Part shown: positions 9,012 to 17,744 of the stretch, one piece after another
Layout of the letters: each line of letters opens with the position of its first letter
Position numbering within the stretch: the first letter of the stretch is position 1
NCBI RefSeq assembly: GCF_049587675.1
Contig: NZ_JBAVEJ010000270.1
Span: 1-40,676, forward strand
DNA from: Sulfuricaulis sp049587675
GTDB taxonomy: Bacteria; Pseudomonadota; Gammaproteobacteria; Acidiferrobacterales; Sulfurifustaceae
Direction of reading: 5' to 3'
Length of the DNA: 40,676 nucleotides
Program-made: the position numbers and the translations under genes
Notes under the pieces: generated by a model
What the model was told of the DNA's origin: nothing
The model's input: only the letters and a program-made list of their open reading frames with translations
Databases searched by the model: none

Positions 9012-11153
9012 GTGAGCGCATTCCATAAAAGCGCCCTCCGGTCCGGTTACCGGCTGGCTGAATACACTATTGAATCGGTTCTGGGCCATGGCGGCTTCGG
9101 AATCACTTATCTTGCGCGCGACACGTCGTTGGGCGCCCAAGTGGCGATCAAGGAGTACCTCCCCCACGAGATTGCCAACCGTGACAACAAGACCCAAGTG
9201 TTGCCGAATCCCTCCCGCGGGGCGGTGCACGACTATCAAATCGGCCTCAAGAATTTCGTGAAGGAGGCCCGGGCCCTGGCCCGCTTCAAGCATCCCAACA
9301 TCGTCCGCGTCCTGCGTTTCCTCGAGGCTAATGGGACCGCCTACATGGTCATGGAGTACGAGGAGGGACAGAGCCTCGCGGATTATCTCAAGCGCAATGG
9401 ACCGCGTCTGGATGAGCAGACCCTGTTGAAGGTGTTTATCCCGATTCTCAATGGCCTGCACGCGGTGCACGAGGCCGAGATGCTGCATCTCGACATCAAG
9501 CCGGAAAATATTTACCTGCGCAAGGACGGCAGCCCGATGCTCATTGACTTTGGCTCGGCTCGCCAGGGGGCGGTCCATCTGCAGAAAGTGGCGCTGACCC
9601 AAGGTTATGCTCCGATGGAACAATACCCCGACAAGGGGACACCGGACCCATCGAGCGATGTCTATGCCGTGGGTGCTTCCATGTACCGCTGCATCAGCGG
9701 CAAGAAGCCGGATGACGCCCTGGAGCGTTATCAGGCGGTGCTCAAATACCAGGTGGATCCGCTGACACCGGCGGTCGTGGCGGGAAAAAATGGGTATCAG
9801 AAGCAAGTGCTCGAATGCATTGACTGGGCCATGCAGGTGTATTCGCGTGATCGGCCTCAATCGGCGCGTGAGTTGCAGGATGCCCTCATGGGGAGAGGCA
9901 GAATTGGACGTCAGTCCACGACCGGTCAACCGGCCGTGTTCAACCGACCGTCCGTATCCAGGGTAAAGGTATCAGCCCAGGCGACGAAGGCCATGAATGA
10001 AAAAGACCGCAGCTCGACGGCCGTTGGTTGGATGGCAGCGGCGCTGATGGTGGCCAGCCTTGCGGTGGCCGGTACCCTCTATTGGTCCGACCTTAAGGTT
10101 CATTGGGAGGGGGAAGAACATACCTCCGCACCGGCAATTCAAATCAGGCCTTCAAGCAAATCCGCAACGTCAACAGAGCAACCAGCGGAAGCGAAATTGC
10201 CGACGAAGGCATACGAACCCGTAGCACCTCTCTCCAAACCCCAACCAGTCGCGCAGACAGTATCGGCGGTTATTCCTGCCTTGCTCGAAAAAACGCTAAC
10301 CGGTCATCAGGACTGGGTGCAGTCGGTGGCGTTTGCACCGGATGGAAAATGGATCGCGTCTGCTGGTGCCGACAAGACTATCAAGCTCTGGGTGACGTCC
10401 AGCGGTTCGCTGCTCGGTTCGCTGCGGCAGAGTTATGCCGCTAACGCCGTGGCAATTTCCGCCACTGGCACGTGGCTGGCGTCGGCAGGCGATGATGGGA
10501 CGGTAAGGTTGTGGGAAGCCGGCACCGGGCAACTGCACAGTGCCTTGAGCGGCCCGAGCAATGCGCTCTATGCGGTAGCGTTTTCGCCCAATGGGAAGCT
10601 TGTCGCCGCCGCCGGCAAGGACAGGATCGTGTACGTATGGGACGTGGATAGTGGAAAACGACTGCAAACACTTGAAGGACACTCCGGCGATATTTATGCG
10701 CTCGTGTTTTCTCCCAGTGGTAAATTCATTGCCTCCGCCGGCGTCGACAAGATGCTGCTCGTCTGGAGCGTGGCGAATGGAGCGGAGGCAATGAGGATGG
10801 CCGGCCACAAAGACAAGGTGTTGGCGCTGGCCTGGTCGCCTGACGGGAAATGGCTGGCTTCCGGCGACTCCGGTGAAACGATACGTCTGTGGGATGCGAC
10901 GACTGGTACGTTGATACGGATACTGAATAATAATCCCGCCGTTCTCAGTCTGGCTTGGTCGCCGGATAGCCGCTGGCTGGCCGCCGGACTGGCTGACAAA
11001 ACCATCGAGATATTCGATCCCGGTAACGGCACTGCCTTGCAGACGCTCGTGGGTCATCAGGATTGGGTGCAGTCGGTGGCGTTTTCGCCGGATGGCACCA
11101 GGCTTGTCTCCGCCGGCCGCGACAAAACCGTCCGAATCTGGAAGGGAAAATGA
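9012..11153 (+). CDS. membrane-anchored Ser/Thr protein kinase with seven WD40 repeats
   Basis: The 713-residue protein starts at a GTG with AGAGGG at 8999-9004. The kinase domain spans about 11-295: glycine loop GHGGFG (25-30), lysine K47 in VAIKEY, helix-C glutamate E85, catalytic loop HLDIKPEN (H159, D161, N166) and DFG at 179-181. HLD instead of HRD makes it a non-RD kinase. A hydrophobic membrane segment is at about 339-357, and a Pro/Ser/Thr-rich linker leads to seven WD40 repeats (about 425-713). The family layout predicts a cytoplasmic kinase and a periplasmic propeller. TATACT at 8918-8923 may be its -10 box. The targets are unknown, and no phosphatase or FHA partner lies nearby. Confidence 0.88.
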   Translation: MSAFHKSALRSGYRLAEYTIESVLGHGGFGITYLARDTSLGAQVAIKEYLPHEIANRDNKTQVLPNPSRGAVHDYQIGLKNFVKEARALARFKHPNIVRVLRFLEANGTAYMVMEYEEGQSLADYLKRNGPRLDEQTLLKVFIPILNGLHAVHEAEMLHLDIKPENIYLRKDGSPMLIDFGSARQGAVHLQKVALTQGYAPMEQYPDKGTPDPSSDVYAVGASMYRCISGKKPDDALERYQAVLKYQVDPLTPAVVAGKNGYQKQVLECIDWAMQVYSRDRPQSARELQDALMGRGRIGRQSTTGQPAVFNRPSVSRVKVSAQATKAMNEKDRSSTAVGWMAAALMVASLAVAGTLYWSDLKVHWEGEEHTSAPAIQIRPSSKSATSTEQPAEAKLPTKAYEPVAPLSKPQPVAQTVSAVIPALLEKTLTGHQDWVQSVAFAPDGKWIASAGADKTIKLWVTSSGSLLGSLRQSYAANAVAISATGTWLASAGDDGTVRLWEAGTGQLHSALSGPSNALYAVAFSPNGKLVAAAGKDRIVYVWDVDSGKRLQTLEGHSGDIYALVFSPSGKFIASAGVDKMLLVWSVANGAEAMRMAGHKDKVLALAWSPDGKWLASGDSGETIRLWDATTGTLIRILNNNPAVLSLAWSPDSRWLAAGLADKTIEIFDPGNGTALQTLVGHQDWVQSVAFSPDGTRLVSAGRDKTVRIWKGK

Positions 11154-11207
11154 GATTTATTTGAGCGCGACCGCCAGGCCGCGCTGATACGACTTTCCGC
11201 TGCGCTA

Positions 11208-12023
11208 TTATTTTATTTTGGGCAGGAACAATGCCGGATCGACCCGGCTATTGTTAAGGCTCACGGTCCAATGCAGGTGCGGGCCGGTGACACGTCCGGA
11301 CATGCCTACTTCGCCGATTTTCTGACCCTGGCTCACCCGCGCGCCGTTCTCGACCGCAATACGGCTCAAGTGATTGAACATGCTGACGAGTCCCTGGCCA
11401 TGGTCGAGAAAAACGGTTTTGCCATTGAAGAAATACTCTCCGGTCTGAATGACGGTCCCCGCCAGCGGCGCCACGACCGGCGCACCGACGGGCGCGGCGA
11501 TATCAATGCCGCTGTGCGGCTGACGTGGTTCATTGTTGAAGAAACGCCGCAGCCCGAAGACACTACTCACCGGCCCGTGCACCGGCAGCAGGCATCGCAG
11601 CGAGGATATAGTTTCATCGGTCCAGGCGGCAAATGCGTGCTGGATGATCGCCTGTTCTCGGGTGATGCGCGCGAGATCTTCTTCAGTCGGTTCCACCATG
11701 CGCTTGTTCTTGAGCGTCAGGTGCTGCACGGCATATTCCTTGGACTGTACGGTAAACGGATATTCCCGCGTCCTGCCCTGACTGTCGCGGACCGTAACCA
11801 TCTGCGGGCCCGGCGCGAGCGTGAGTGGCAGTCCCACGACGGCCTGCCAGCGTCCATCGTGACGCATCACCATGATGCGTTGATCGGCAAAATGCACCAC
11901 CGGCACTGGCTCGGTGTCCGGCACCAGCGGCAGGATCGCGATGCCGCCCGGCACCGGGCTAGCCGATGGCAATTCCTGCGCGTGCGCGACCGCGCCGATC
12001 AGCAGCGTTAACAGCGCCCACAT
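11208..12023 (-). CDS. M23 (LytM-type) zinc metallopeptidase, periplasmic
   Basis: The protein is a likely peptidoglycan DD-endopeptidase. I chose the ATG at 12023 rather than the frame opening at 12068. It lies one base past the xseA stop and gives a clean signal peptide ending AHA before QELPS, for 271 residues. An N-terminal beta domain (about 40-110) precedes the M23 domain (about 145-265). The zinc site is complete: H170 and D174 in HSGID and H251 in HLH, with catalytic H218 in NHLSR and H249. The fold therefore looks active, unlike EnvC/NlpD-type activators. It is co-transcribed behind xseA. Confidence 0.9.
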   Translation of the reverse strand: MWALLTLLIGAVAHAQELPSASPVPGGIAILPLVPDTEPVPVVHFADQRIMVMRHDGRWQAVVGLPLTLAPGPQMVTVRDSQGRTREYPFTVQSKEYAVQHLTLKNKRMVEPTEEDLARITREQAIIQHAFAAWTDETISSLRCLLPVHGPVSSVFGLRRFFNNEPRQPHSGIDIAAPVGAPVVAPLAGTVIQTGEYFFNGKTVFLDHGQGLVSMFNHLSRIAVENGARVSQGQKIGEVGMSGRVTGPHLHWTVSLNNSRVDPALFLPKIK

Positions 12024-12024
12024 T

Positions 12025-13395
12025 TTATTGCTCACGAGTTTTTTCAACCAGACAATCCAGATAGCCATGCGCCAGTTGGGCCTGTACTCGTTCGCCCGCT
12101 TGAACCGATGCCGCCTCGGTTACGATCGCGCCGGTGGCCGATTGTTGCACAATGGCATAACCCCGCTCCAGCGTGGCAAGCGGACTCAGGGCATGCAGGG
12201 CCTGCATCACTTGCAGCAGGCGGGCAGTGGAGAGTTCGATACGCCGCTTCATGGCGGACGCCAGGCGGGCGTGGAAATGGCGGGTGTCGAGCATTGCCGC
12301 GTGCAACCGCGGCAATGGCGAGTGTTGAAGCAGTCCTGCCGTCATGGCTTGAAGTTGCGAACGCGCATGGCGCAACCGCGTGGCCTGTGCCAGATGCATA
12401 CGCTGGGAGAGCGAGGCGAGCTGTTGTTGCAGTAATGCCAGGCGACTACGCGGATGCACCAGGCGCGCGCCCAGCCAGTCAAGGTGCTGACTGTGGCTGC
12501 GCAGGCGGCCGTGCATGGCCGAGATCAACCGGTTAGCAATGCGCTCAAAATGCGCCAGCCATTCCTGCTGGTCCGGGCTCAGCATCTCGGCGGCCGCAGT
12601 CGGTGTCGGGGCGCGCGCATCCGCGGCCATGTCGGCGATGGTGAAATCGGTTTCGTGTCCCACGCCGCTGACGATCGGGACAGGACAGGCGTGAATGGCG
12701 CGCGCCACGATCTCTTCGTTGAATGGCCATAGGTCCTCGAGCGAACCGCCGCCGCGCGCGAGGATCAGCGCATCGCAGTCTTTTCGCCGACCGGCCAGCC
12801 GGATGGCCGTGGCGATTTTCTCCGCCGCGCCCTCGCCCTGCACCGGCACTGGAAACACCAGCACGGCGATCGCCGGGAAGCGGCGTTTGAGCGTTGTCAG
12901 GATATCGTGCAGCACCGCGCCGGAAGGGGAAGTGATGATGCCGATACGCCGCGGGAGCCGGGGCAGCGGTAGCTTGTGCGCGGTATCGAAGAGACCTTCC
13001 TTGGCGAGTCTCTGCTTGAGCGCATCGAAAGCGCGCCGCAAGGCGCCTTCGCCGGCCTCTTCGAGATATTCGACGATGATCTGAAAGTCGCCGCGACCCT
13101 CGTACAGGCTTACGCGCGCGCGCAGCAGCACGTGCAACCCGTCCTTGAGCGTGATGCCGACCAGGCGTTGATGTTGACGAAAGAAGGCACAACGTACCTG
13201 CGCCTGGGAGTCCTTGAGTGAGAAGTACACGTGGCCCGACGCCGGACGCGAGAGATTGGAAATTTCGCCCTCAATCCAAATGGGCGGGAAACTGCTCTCC
13301 AGTAGTCCCTTGGCTTCACGATTCAGACGTGAAACCGTGTAGATGTCGCGAACAGGTGTGGTGGTGGGTGACGGCTGCTTCATGCCATGAAACAT
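12025..13395 (-). CDS. xseA: XseA, exodeoxyribonuclease VII large subunit
   Basis: XseA is the catalytic subunit of exonuclease VII, which degrades single-stranded DNA from both ends. The N-terminal OB-fold (about residues 15-110) is followed by the nuclease core, with GIITSPSGAVLHDIL, ARGGGSLEDLWPFN and SGVGHETDFTIADM as family signatures, and a long coiled-coil C-terminal half. Length 456 residues is normal. An in-frame ATG four codons in (13383) is an equally good start; neither has a strong ribosome-binding site. The small subunit gene xseB is not in the window. Confidence 0.95.
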   Translation of the reverse strand: MFHGMKQPSPTTTPVRDIYTVSRLNREAKGLLESSFPPIWIEGEISNLSRPASGHVYFSLKDSQAQVRCAFFRQHQRLVGITLKDGLHVLLRARVSLYEGRGDFQIIVEYLEEAGEGALRRAFDALKQRLAKEGLFDTAHKLPLPRLPRRIGIITSPSGAVLHDILTTLKRRFPAIAVLVFPVPVQGEGAAEKIATAIRLAGRRKDCDALILARGGGSLEDLWPFNEEIVARAIHACPVPIVSGVGHETDFTIADMAADARAPTPTAAAEMLSPDQQEWLAHFERIANRLISAMHGRLRSHSQHLDWLGARLVHPRSRLALLQQQLASLSQRMHLAQATRLRHARSQLQAMTAGLLQHSPLPRLHAAMLDTRHFHARLASAMKRRIELSTARLLQVMQALHALSPLATLERGYAIVQQSATGAIVTEAASVQAGERVQAQLAHGYLDCLVEKTREQ

Positions 13396-13531
13396 AACCT
13401 GATTTAAGAGAAATACAAAATCTCCCTGAGCATGGCTAAATGTTCGACATTCGATGCATGGCGATCGATAAAACTCGTTTTCAGGTATGACAAGCCCTGA
13501 AATTCATGAGGTGGAAAAAGGGTGGGGGAAT

Positions 13532-13559
13532 AAAAAAGCCGGGCAATGCCCGGCTTTTT
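13532..13559. terminator. bidirectional rho-independent terminator
   Basis: GCCGGGC (13538-13544) and GCCCGGC (13548-13554) form a 7-bp stem with loop AAT. Six A precede it and five T follow, so it works in both directions. On the minus strand it ends transcription of the small lipoprotein gene 13578-13916 before xseA. Confidence 0.85.
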
Positions 13560-13577
13560 AGTCGGCAAACGGCTGGC

Positions 13578-13916
13578 CTACTTGTATATTGCGACAGGGT
13601 TGGCGTTGTCCCTGGCCTGTTGTTGCGCCAGTTGTGCTTCCTTGAGCGCGTTCTTGGCGAGCTTCATGGCTTTCTCGAACTCTTTGGAAGCGGTGGTCTT
13701 GTCGCCGTCCTTCATGGCCTTGTCGGCGGCGGCCTTGGCTTCTTTCGAGTCCTTCATATATTTCTCTGTGTGAAGCCACAGAAAGCCGGTCTTGTCGGCG
13801 AGTTTGATTTCATTTTCCGCCTGGGCGGCGAGCTTGTTGTATTCATCGTCATTGACGACGCTGGCGCATCCGGCAAGCGCGACGACCAAGGTGCCTATCA
13901 TGAGCGTCTGTTTCAT
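13578..13916 (-). CDS. small helical lipoprotein, SoxXA-binding-protein-like
   Basis: The 112-residue product has a lipoprotein signal with lipobox LAGC (C17), so it is probably outer-membrane anchored. The mature part is almost entirely alpha-helical, rich in Ala, Lys and Glu, with the pattern GFLWLHTEKYMKDSKEAK followed by AMKDGDKTTASKEFEKA. This pattern and size resemble proteins annotated as SoxXA-binding (SoxK-like), which help thiosulfate oxidation, but no other sox gene is present and the match is from memory. An excellent ribosome-binding site (AGGAGG) precedes the ATG. It has its own terminator and appears to be a single-gene unit. Alternative: a generic Lpp-like helical lipoprotein. 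Confidence 0.6.
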   Translation of the reverse strand: MKQTLMIGTLVVALAGCASVVNDDEYNKLAAQAENEIKLADKTGFLWLHTEKYMKDSKEAKAAADKAMKDGDKTTASKEFEKAMKLAKNALKEAQLAQQQARDNANPVAIYK

Positions 13917-14060
13917 TCTTCTCCTCCTGTGACTGACTGTACGGTATATATAGACGCCCCACGGTAAAATACATTCCCTGTCACGTCAACGGGACATGTG
14001 TCTTAAGCCCGCAGACCCCGGAAGTAGGGGAATAAGCGGTGCGATTCGCACGTCGCCCAG

Positions 14061-14090
14061 TTTACGGCTGGTGGGTGGATTACGTATAAT
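14061..14090 (+). promoter_or_regulatory. guaB promoter, possibly producing a leaderless mRNA
   Basis: A perfect TATAAT lies at 14085-14090, with TTTACG at 14061-14066, 18 bases upstream. The guaB ATG is at 14096, only five bases after the -10 box, so the usual start site 6-8 bases downstream would fall on or inside the start codon. A 13-base palindrome (GTGCGA-T-TCGCAC, 14039-14051) lies ten bases above the -35 box and could be an operator. Confidence 0.65.
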
Positions 14091-14095
14091 ACGGC

Positions 14096-15553
14096 ATGCG
14101 AATAGTTCAGGAAGGCCTCACCTTTGACGATGTCCTGCTGCTTCCTGCACATTCGACCGTCCTGCCCAAGGACGTGGACCTGAAAACCTCCCTTACGCGT
14201 ACCATCAACCTCAATATACCGCTGCTGTCGGCTGCCATGGACACGGTCACGGAGGCGCGCGCCGCCATCTGCCTGGCCCAGGAAGGGGGTCTCGGCATTA
14301 TCCACAAAAACATCACGCCGGTGCGCCAGGCGGACGAGGTTCGCCGCGTCAAGAAGTTCGAAGCCGGCATCATCAGCAACCCGATCACGGTGACGCCCGA
14401 TACCACCATCCGCAAGGTGCTGGAACTGACGCGCGCGCAGCATATCTCCGGCGTGCCGGTGACCCAGGGTGACAAGCTTCTGGGCATCGTCACCAGCCGC
14501 GATCTGCGGTTTGAGACCCGCTACGAGGAGCCGGTGTCGCGCATCATGACGCCGCAGGAAAAACTGGTGACGGTCAAGGAAGGTGCTTCGCGCGACGAGA
14601 TACTCAAGCTGCTGCATCAGCACCGTATTGAAAAGATCCTCGTCGTGGACGACAAGTTCGGTTTGAAAGGCCTTATTACCGTCAAAGACATCCAGAAGTC
14701 GAGCGAATACCCGCGTTCGGCCAAGGATACCAAGGGCCGTCTGCTCGCCGGCGCCGCGGTCGGGGTGGGCCAGGGCACGGAAGAGCGTGTCGAGCGCCTG
14801 GTCGAGGCCGAGGTGGACGTGATCATCGTGGACACGGCGCATGGCCATTCCCAGGGTGTGCTCGATCGCGTGCGCTGGATCAAGAAGCATTATCCCGACA
14901 TGCAGGTGATTGGCGGCAACATCGCCACGGGCGACGCCGCGAAATCACTGCGCGATGCCGGAGCCGACGGTGTAAAGGTCGGCATCGGGCCCGGTTCCAT
15001 CTGCACCACGCGCATGGTGGCCGGGGTCGGCGTACCGCAGCTCACGGCGATCGCCAACGTCGCGGAAGCGCTGAAGGGATCGAACATTCCGGTGATTGCC
15101 GACGGCGGCATCCGTTACTCCGGCGATATCGCCAAAGCCCTGGCCGCCGGCGCGCACTCGATCATGATTGGCAGCCTGCTGGCCGGCACCGATGAAGCGC
15201 CCGGACAGGTGGAAATTTACCAGGGCCGCTCGTACAAATCCTATCGCGGCATGGGATCGCTCGGGGCGATGGGCGAAGGCTCGAGCGACCGTTATTTCCA
15301 GGAAGGCACCAAGGGCGACAAACTGGTTCCGGAAGGCGTCGAAGGCCGCGTGCCCTACAAGGGACCGATGATCAACATCATTCATCAGCTCATGGGTGGC
15401 CTGCGTTCCAGCATGGGCTATACCGGCAGCGTCAATATCGAAGCAATGCGCACGAAAACGCAGTTCGTGCGCATCACCAACGCCGGCATTCGCGAGTCGC
15501 ACGTACACGACGTAATGGTGACCAAGGAAGCTCCAAACTACCAGCGGGAATGA
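14096..15553 (+). CDS. guaB: GuaB, inosine-5'-monophosphate dehydrogenase
   Basis: GuaB oxidises IMP to XMP with NAD+, the committed step to GMP. The 485 residues show the barrel interrupted by a Bateman module of two CBS domains (about 90-205). The catalytic loop is GPGSICTTR with nucleophile C303. The mobile flap carries GEGSSDRYFQEG, with the conserved arginine and tyrosine. The ATG chosen gives the family N-terminus MRIVQEGLTFDDVLLLP, so a later start is unlikely even though there is almost no room for an untranslated leader. guaA follows after 53 bases. Confidence 0.97.
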   Translation: MRIVQEGLTFDDVLLLPAHSTVLPKDVDLKTSLTRTINLNIPLLSAAMDTVTEARAAICLAQEGGLGIIHKNITPVRQADEVRRVKKFEAGIISNPITVTPDTTIRKVLELTRAQHISGVPVTQGDKLLGIVTSRDLRFETRYEEPVSRIMTPQEKLVTVKEGASRDEILKLLHQHRIEKILVVDDKFGLKGLITVKDIQKSSEYPRSAKDTKGRLLAGAAVGVGQGTEERVERLVEAEVDVIIVDTAHGHSQGVLDRVRWIKKHYPDMQVIGGNIATGDAAKSLRDAGADGVKVGIGPGSICTTRMVAGVGVPQLTAIANVAEALKGSNIPVIADGGIRYSGDIAKALAAGAHSIMIGSLLAGTDEAPGQVEIYQGRSYKSYRGMGSLGAMGEGSSDRYFQEGTKGDKLVPEGVEGRVPYKGPMINIIHQLMGGLRSSMGYTGSVNIEAMRTKTQFVRITNAGIRESHVHDVMVTKEAPNYQRE

Positions 15554-15589
15554 ACCGCCACCATTGATTTCCGTGGCGCTCCTGGCGGT
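15554..15589 (+). repeat. inverted repeat between guaB and guaA
   Basis: ACCGCCA (15554-15560) pairs with TGGCGGT (15583-15589), and the alternative pair CGCCAC (15556-15561) and GTGGCG (15573-15578) excludes it, so two hairpins compete. The right part, TTCCGTGGCGCTCCTGGCGG (15569-15588), resembles the string near 7479-7497. AAAAATAATTT follows. It may act as an attenuator, a processing site, or simply be a dispersed repeat. Confidence 0.55.
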
Positions 15590-15606
15590 AAAAATAATTT
15601 AGTGCC

Positions 15607-17171
15607 ATGACTGATCCGCATTCACAGAAAATCCTGATTCTCGATTTCGGCGCTCAATACACGCAGCTGATCGCGCGCCGCGTGCGCGAGGCCGGGGTGT
15701 ATTGCGAACTGTATTCCTATGACACGCCGGTCGAGGAAATCCGGAAATTTGCCCCGCGCGGCATTATTCTTTCCGGCGGGCCGGAATCGGTGACGCTGGT
15801 CGAGACACCGCGCGCACCGCAGGAAATCTTCGACATGAAGATTCCCGTCCTTGGCATCTGCTACGGCCAGCAAACCATGGCGGCACAGTTGGGCGGCACG
15901 GTCGAGGCCGGCGAGAAACGCGAATTCGGTTATGCCCGGGTACGCATGCACGGGCATTCCAAGTTGTTCCGCGACATCCGCGACGAGCACATGGACGATG
16001 GCAGCGAGTGGCTGCACGTCTGGATGAGCCACGGCGACAAGGTCACGCGCCTGCCGCCGGGATTCCGCATGATCGCCGAAACCGGTTCGGCGCCGCTCGC
16101 CGGCATTGCCGACGAGTCGCGCGGTTTTTATGGCGTGCAATTCCATCCGGAGGTGACGCACACGACGCAAGGCAGCGGGATTCTGCAGCGCTTCGTGCAC
16201 GAGATCTGCGGCTGCCAGTCGCTGTGGACGCCGGGCAACATCATCGAGAGCATGGTCCAGTCGGTGCGCGCCCAGGTCGGCCAGGACGAAGTGGTGCTCG
16301 GGCTGTCCGGCGGCGTGGACTCTTCCGTGGTCGCGGCACTGTTACACCGCGCCATCGGCAAGCAGCTCACCTGCATTTTCGTCGACAACGGCCTGCTGCG
16401 CCTGAACGAGGGTGACCAGGTGATGGAGACTTTCGCCCGGCACATGGGCGTGAAGGTCATCCGGGTGGACGCCGAGAACCGTTTTCTTTCCGCGCTCAAG
16501 GGCGTGGCCGATCCGGAGAAGAAGCGCAAGATCATCGGCGGCATCTTCATCGAGGTTTTCGAGGAGGAGGCGGCCAAGATCAAGAACGCCCGATGGCTGG
16601 CGCAGGGCACGATCTACCCGGACGTAATCGAATCAGCCGCGGCCAAAACCAAGAAGGCGCATGTGATCAAGTCGCATCACAACGTCGGCGGGTTGCCGGA
16701 GATCATGAACATCAAGTTGCTCGAGCCGCTGCGCGAGTTGTTCAAGGACGAAGTGCGCCGCATCGGCGAGGAGCTGGGATTGCCGCATCAGATGATCTAC
16801 CGCCATCCTTTCCCCGGTCCGGGTCTGGGCGTGCGCATCCTGGGAGAGGTCAAAAAGGAATACGCCGATCTGCTGCGCAAGGCGGATGCGATCTACCTGG
16901 AAGAGCTGTACCGCCACAATCTTTACGACAAGATCAGCCAGGCCTTCGCCGTGTTTCTGCCGGTGAAATCGGTCGCCGTGCTCGGCGATGCCCGCGCCTA
17001 CGATTTCGTGGTCGCGCTGCGCGCGGTTGAGACGGTGGATTTCATGACCGCCAACTGGGCGCAGATCCCCTATGAAGTCCTCGGCATCATCTCCAACCGC
17101 ATCATCAACGAAGTGCGTGGCATCTCGCGCGTGGTCTACGACATCTCCGGCAAACCGCCGGCGACCATCGA

Positions 17172-17181
<10 letters not shown>
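15607..17181 (+). CDS. guaA: GuaA, GMP synthase (glutamine-hydrolysing)
   Basis: GuaA aminates XMP to GMP using glutamine and ATP. The 524 residues contain a class I glutamine amidotransferase domain (about 8-205, nucleophile C85 in GICYGQQ, with the downstream HPEVTHT element), the ATP pyrophosphatase domain with P-loop LSGGVDSSV, and the C-terminal dimerisation domain ending PPATIEWE. The last ten bases overlap tadA. Together with guaB it forms the guaBA operon; the ribosome-binding site is weak. Confidence 0.97.
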
Positions 17182-17639
<458 letters not shown>

Positions 17640-17652
17640 GGAATGTAGAAAC

Positions 17653-17734
17653 TGTAGGTTGGGGTGAGCACCGCGAACCCCAACAACGTCTTCGATTAAT
17701 TGTTGGGCTTCGCTATTGCTCAGCCCAACCTACA
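17653..17734. repeat. double-hairpin palindromic repeat between convergent tadA and mltF
   Basis: Outer arms TGTAGGTTGGG (17653-17663) and CCCAACCTACA (17724-17734) are perfect complements. The pairing continues inward (TGAGC 17665-17669 with GCTCA 17718-17722) across one mismatch. Each half also folds alone: GTTGGGG (17658-17664) with CCCCAAC (17678-17684), and GTTGGGC (17702-17708) with GCCCAAC (17723-17729). This REP/BIME-like geometry is typical of dispersed intergenic repeats built on GTAGGTTGGG. It may serve as a bidirectional terminator. Confidence 0.75.
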
Positions 17735-17744
17735 TTTACGGTAA

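Noticed and set aside
8997..9929. 310-codon minus-strand frame across the kinase domain
   Set aside because: The opposite strand encodes intact kinase motifs in order, so this is a shadow.
11154..11207. Terminator between the kinase and M23 genes (AGCGCG/CGCGCT, 11164-11185)
   Set aside because: Only six base pairs with a ten-base loop and no T-run in either direction, too weak to call.
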